From Chaetoceros tenuissimus (Eukaryota; Bacillariophyta; Thalassiosirophyceae; Chaetocerotales; Chaetocerotaceae): a stretch of DNA of 64,000 bases. A program made the translations under genes and the position numbers. The DNA is taken from assembly GCA_021927905.1 (NCBI GenBank), contig BLLK01000047.1, forward strand, positions 3,038,001-3,102,000. Reading direction: 5' to 3'. Below the pieces are notes generated by a model. It had not been told where the DNA came from, searched no databases, and saw only the letters and a list, made by a program, of their open reading frames with translations. Shown here piece by piece: positions 59,001-64,000 of this stretch (positions are counted from its first letter, which is position 1; each line of letters starts with the position of its first letter).

Positions 59001-61250
59001 CTAACTTGTCCTTTTTGCTTACTGCTGGTCATAGAACTACCGTGTTATAAGATACATCGATGGAAAGAATGATTCTTCGAAGCAAATTCATGACATCGGC
59101 TCAAAGGACCTCACAAGTGGTTACTACGTTGTTCCAGTCTCTTCCACTGATGATATCAAGGACCTTGATGGAGAAGACGTAGTCACAATTGAGAAGTGTG
59201 TAGACACTGTGTGTGATATTGTGGATGTGTATGGTATTCCCAACTACAGCTCTGATGACCTCAAAAAGCATGACTTTACTGATGGTAGAGCATACCGTCT
59301 TCAAGGGCCAGTACATGACGTTCCTAAGCAGACATGGATGAAGAATGACTGGGTAATTGTGAAGCCATTGGATGGAGAAGATACTACCCGAGGCAATAGA
59401 AACGACTTCGAGTTGATCATTACTGAGGTCACTGATCCGCAGGATGAGAAGAAGAGATTTGTTGAGCTGTATTCGCCAAGTGGTCACATCAATTATTCAA
59501 TTGTGGAAGTAAGTCTGCACATCTGGATCATATATTCACTATGTTATAGATATGTTTTGTTTTGTGTTGCTAATCCTTTGTTGTTGTTTCTTCTTCTTTG
59601 TGTTCAATACAGAATCTTTACCTCAAGAGATATGATGGCGATAGTCCATCTCCGTCTAAATCCTTTGAGCTCAAGGATAAGTTTGCCAACAATAACGGTT
59701 TCATCGTGATCTGTGCAAGTAATGAAGGAGGAATCTGTCAATACACCGATGACGTTGCTGACCTCAATGGAGAAAATACAGTGACAATCGAAGCATGCTC
59801 CAAGGCTGATAGTACTGATTGTGAGATTATCGATGTATTTGGTGTTCCAGGGGATAAGCCAATTGATCCTAAGGATCAGAAGTTCACGGACGGTAGAGCA
59901 TACCGTCTTCAAGGGCCAACACACGATACTCCAAAGGGTATCTGGGATAGTGATGATTGGGTGATTTTGAAGCCATTGGATGGAGAGGATACTACCCCAG
60001 GGGATAGAGATGACTTCAACTTGATCATTACCGAGGTGACAGATGTAGATAACTTCATTGAGTTGCACTCTACAAATGTCCACAATAATTACCCATTCCC
60101 AGATGTGAGTATGATGTTTGTTTTCATTTGCTTTTGTCTCTGTTTCATCGAAAGATGCATGGTTTTATTGTTATCATATTATGTTTACTGACACAATTTC
60201 TCCTCTTCTCTTGTATGTTGTGTTGTTATTGTGCAGAACTATTTTGTTGTGAAGTATACCGGAGGAAGCTTGTCTTCACCAACACCAACTGTATTCCCTC
60301 TGAAGGATGAGACTCTCGACGGCAACTCTTTCTTCGTCATTTGCGGTGCTAAATCAAACGAATTCAAAACATATTGTAATGACAATAATGCTGTTGGAGA
60401 TCTAAATGGAGGCGATGTAGTCACTATCGAGAAGTGTGTTGGTGACGAGTACTCTCGTGAGAGCTGTGAGATTGTTGATGCTTACGGTATCCCAGGAGCT
60501 TCTTCCTCTGCACACCATTTCTATGACACAAGAGCTTACAGAAAGAGAGGTAATGTGCACGATGTGGCGAAGTCAACTTATGATGGTGATGATTGGGTGA
60601 TTGCTGAGATCGGTACTACTTCCACTCCTGGAAATAGAGATGATGATAATTGCCCTGTAGCAAATACTTGTAGTGAAGGAGAGATTGGAATCTGGTTGAG
60701 CGATGATGACTTTAGCTGCTGCAAACCAAATCCTTTGTGTGGAAATGTTTGTGAAGATACTTACTGTAGTTGTTCTGTAGAAGGTAAAAACGAACTTGGT
60801 ATCCTTAACAAAGATAAAAAATGTGTAGAAGTAAAGGATGCAATCCCTACTGGGCCTTCTCCTGTTCCTACTCCTGCACCGGCACCTGGAGCAGATACTT
60901 GCGAATTAAAGAATCAGTTCTGCGTTGGAAAGTGCAGTGATGATGCTTGTGAAACAGCTTGTGAAGAAGTAGGAAAATTGTCCACTGGCGGAGATTGTTG
61001 TAGATATAGACACATGGATCTACCACTATGTCCATATCCTGAAGATGATGATGATGATAAAAAGAACAAATGTTTCAAAAATGCGTTCTGTCCTGATGTG
61101 TGTGCTGGTGAAAAATGTCCAGTGAGTCCTGACCAGGGAGGCAACAGTCCTTCAAGCCCAACCAAGGGTGGTGGAGCTCCTCCAGCAAAGGGTGGCAAAG
61201 GAGTTTCTCCTAGCAAGAAAACAACAAGACTCAGGAGAGTAAGAAAGTAA
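56071..61250 (+). CDS. Secreted protein with six lamin-tail-like (LTD) repeats and a Cys-rich C-terminus, copy 1
   Basis: Nine exons: 56071-56409, 56488-57043, 57113-57255, 57339-57818, 57889-58347, 58433-58936, 59035-59508, 59613-60104, 60237-61250; 1,286 residues. Signal peptide ends QSVDA|EVKE. A unique N-terminal Cys domain (NKKQCRNLDSW...CNHGNNGNLANRC) precedes the repeats. Each LTD-like domain has LIITEVTDPxD..N.FIELFSPTGH, then NLFLKRYD.G, GFIVVC, DLSGKDVVTIE.C, VDVFG.PG, RAYRLPGPVHDMPK and SNDWVI. Every intron from exon 3 on is phase 0 and sits at the same place in the domain, after the SPTGH strand. The C-terminus is Cys-rich with a basic Pro/Gly tail (PSKKTTRLRRVRK). LTDs mediate binding and are common in secreted bacterial proteins; a cell-surface structural role here is inferred. 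Confidence 0.87.
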
Positions 61251-61836
61251 GGATCAGAATTTGAATGATTTTAGACATTGAGAAGTCAACTTATCAGCAA
61301 GAAGAATTAGACGATCGATTCAAGAACAAAAACTATAAAAAAATACATAGATACATAGTAGAAATTCAATTAAAAAAAAATACATTCGCATACTCAGTTG
61401 GTTTTGACCAGTTTTTTATTCTTTTTAGGAGAAAAGCGAAATAAAAATAGAAAGTTGTCGGATAGGGAGAAAAAACATACACTGCGCAAAAAATAAAAAA
61501 CATGTTTTTAAAAATCCGTTCGTAGTGGGAAGGCGTGATTCCGCAGGATATCTAATGTTAGTCTTGGCACAGAAAAAAATTAGGACAATCTGTGCTTTCA
61601 ACAAGAAACAAGATTAAATCTGTCTTAATTTTAGCTAAATTAATGCTCATTTTTATGTGGTACAAGTCTGCTTAGGAAGAATGAGTCGTTTATGCAATGA
61701 ACAGGAATGAGGAAGAAAACGATCATTTCGTGAAATAACGAAATCAAGGCTCATAAAATCTACATCTTCATAAAACAACCATTATCGATCTCTAGAACTT
61801 ATAAAAGAAGACAACTAGTTGATCACTTCCATCATC
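61251..61836. promoter_or_regulatory. Intergenic, 586 bp, between the tandem LTD paralogues
   Basis: AT-rich. The last 40 bp (TCTAGAACTTATAAAAGAAG, ending AGTTGATCACTT) match the sequence before copy 1 closely, indicating that the duplicated unit includes the proximal leader. TATAAAAG at about 61799 could act as a TATA-like element. No ORF or RNA seen. Confidence 0.45.
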
Positions 61837-64000
61837 ATGAAATTCACCACAGCGTCCTACTTGTTAGGTCTCTCATCCGTTTTCTTCCAATCTGTGGATG
61901 CAGAATTGGTAGAGTTGGATCCACTCACCAAGAAATGGGGTTTGTATGAAAGAGATGACGGATCATTTACAACACCAAAAACTATTAAACAGATTCAAAA
62001 AACTGCTTGGAGAGAGGTACAGTTCGATGATCCATATCCTAAATCATCTACGGTGACATACAACCATGCAACCAATCCAAACAAGAAGCAGTGTCGCAAC
62101 CTCGACTCTTGGAAAGTCACTCACAAGGATGGGACAGTCCAGAAGGTATACTCACCAAAATCTAAAGTTGCTAATGCATGGGACGCTTATCCTGGTGTGA
62201 CTTCTGAGGTAAGTTACAGTGTTGAATCTTTCCTTTACTTTCACCTGTAGGTTTGTTTTCGTTCTGACTAATTATTCAATTCCATTTCTTTAGGTTGGTA
62301 TTGAATGTAAGGCTAAGTGGAAGGGTAATGATGCTACTTTCAAATACCTTGGAGAATCCGATGTTCTCACTACTGACAGAAACAAGGCTGCTAACGATGA
62401 TTCTAAAGTGGTAGCTCCTCAAGCAAATCCCGACTTTCGTGACCATTGTTTCGGAAGATGGCAGGTCGATAAGTGTATGGACGTTGAGGTAACCTACGAG
62501 TTCACCATCACGAATACGTACACTATTCCACAAGCAATCTTTTACGATAAAAGAAAGAAGCAAAAGTTGCAAGTTACTATAAAGAACTCCGAAGATGCAG
62601 ATACCTTCAATAATTATGGAAGCCTACTCGACGATATTCACAGCGATTTCATTGAGCCAAATCAAACCAAGCGTATTGGTAATAAAACATTCACCATCAA
62701 TACATGTGATGAAGGTGGCATGAACTTTGCTGATTTTCGAATCAAGATGACTCTTGGTATTTTCTGCAACTATGAGGATGGGACATGCAACCATGGAAAT
62801 AATGGTAATCTTGCAAACAGGTGTAAGTAAATGATTTGTGACAAACATGTTTTTTGTCACTAATTCTCAACATTTTCTTTGTATCAGGCGGGACAAAAGA
62901 TTCAATTTCATTTGTCTATGCTCCTCCTCCTCCAACGTCTGCTCCTACTCTCGAATTCATTGAAACTATTGACACTCCAAAACCAATCATCACGGAGATT
63001 GCAAGGCCTGTCATCAATACAACAGTAAATCATATCGTTGAAATTTATGTACCAACTGTTACAAACTTCGTCCAGGTGAGTCATTGCGTCTAATTGCAAA
63101 ATATTTACATTGACAAGCTACTGACAGTATATCTTTTGTCGATTATAGAATTATTATTTTGTCTGGTACGATAACACAAACGGAAGATACAATAAAATCC
63201 TCCTCAACAGTAACAACTTCAACAATAATGGATTCCTTGTTTTGTGTGAAAACAGTATAGACGACATCTGCGATATAGTGGTCCCAGAATTAACATTTCA
63301 GGAAGAACCAACTTCTTTTTGGATCACAAATTGTGAAAGTCAAACATCCGAAGAAGCAGAATTTTGTACCAAAATTGATACAATTACTAATGTTACAATC
63401 AAAGGTAAAATGTACCGTTTGGAAGGTTTCGGAAAAAGCGACTTACCAAGTGGAGAATTTTATATTCCCGATAATTGGGTCTTTGTAGATACAGCAACTC
63501 CAGAAAACATGAGCTTGGGTAACAGAGATGACTTCAAACTAATCATTACAGAAGTCACTGATCCTATTGACGAGGGTAACGAGCTCATCGAGTTGTTTTC
63601 ACCAACTGGTCACACCAACCACCCTATCAAGGAAGTAAGTAGTTCTTCTTGACCTTCACATTCAAGTAATCAAAAGCCGTAATAATATCTAACTCTCCTC
63701 TCTTTCTCCTCAAATACAGAATCTTTTCCTCAAGAGATATGACAACGGACAATCTCCAGCAACAGAATCTTTGCCATTGAAAGGAAAGGTGATTGACAAC
63801 AAAGGCTTCATCGTGGTTTGTGATGCAAATGGAACTGGATGCGATCTTCGTGATTCAGTAGCTGATCTTTCAGGCAAGGATGTTGTCACTATCGAGAGAT
63901 GCAGTGATGCGTCTGGTACTACTGGTTGTGTGATTGTGGACGTATTTGGACTACCTGGAAATGCAGCAGGTACTCCTCCTGACTTTACCGGTGGTAGAGC
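61837..64000 (+). CDS. Secreted LTD-repeat protein, copy 2 (3' end beyond window)
   Basis: Partial gene: exons 61837-62208, 62294-62822, 62888-63075, 63149-63634, 63720 to the edge; open at 64000 (about 620 residues seen). It is paralogous to copy 1 with the same intron positions and phases. Signal peptide ends QSVDA|ELVE. The first exon has an 11-residue extra stretch (KKWGLYERDDGSFTTPKTIK region) and exon 3 a longer Pro/Thr linker (PPPPTSAPTLEF). The fourth exon is a mosaic: its 5' part matches exon 4 of copy 1 (NYYFVW, SFWITNCES, TKIDT), but its 3' part, the following intron and exon 5 match exon 5/intron/exon 6 of copy 1. Cell-surface role inferred as for copy 1. Confidence 0.87.

Overview
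The window looks like nuclear DNA of a diatom (stramenopile alga). The evidence is short spliceosomal introns (mostly 60-130 nt, mainly GTAAGT donors), AT-rich intergenic DNA, plastid precursors with a Phe after the signal-peptide cleavage site (ASAFAP-like), and secreted proteins made of PSxxPS stalks and Cys-rich modules that are typical of diatoms. Species cannot be fixed from the sequence; a centric diatom is my guess. Gene models were built by eye from GT/AG sites that keep frame and domain continuity.

Layout. 1-6261 (-) is the 5' part of a very large secreted mosaic protein (discoidin/fucolectin-like domains, an 84-bp tandem Ser/Pro repeat, FG-GAP-like and Cys-rich modules) running off the left edge. 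6628-23306 is mostly housekeeping: P5C reductase, a PhoD-like phosphatase, a small membrane protein, a membrane-anchored histidine-phosphatase homologue without its catalytic histidines, plastid GGPP synthase tail-to-tail with a D27-like carotenoid isomerase, a mitochondrial sarcosine/dimethylglycine dehydrogenase, tRNA-Lys(CTT), a MYND-finger gene broken by an in-frame TGA, and MPP-alpha. 23543-34711 is one giant armadillo solenoid of about 3,680 residues. 34735-48400 holds cysteinyl-tRNA synthetase, an M23 metallopeptidase, an ankyrin-like protein, a disordered basic protein, MCM4, a perfect 121-bp tandem duplication and a TPR protein. 48899-55419 holds a secreted four-module Cys/PSxxPS protein, a dihydrouridine synthase, a nuclear-looking TPR protein and a signal peptidase I/IMP-like protease. 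56071-64000 is a tandem pair of secreted proteins built from lamin-tail-like (LTD) repeats interrupted by phase-0 introns; the second copy runs off the right edge.

How it fits together. There is no operon logic. Three groups stand out: two adjacent plastid isoprenoid/carotenoid genes; mitochondrial functions (MPP-alpha, IMP-like protease, sarcosine/dimethylglycine dehydrogenase); and several fast-evolving secreted, probably cell-surface proteins whose exon structure follows their repeats. The most unusual items are the giant armadillo protein, the histidine-phosphatase pseudoenzyme, and the LTD-repeat pair, in which a mosaic exon records recombination between repeats.
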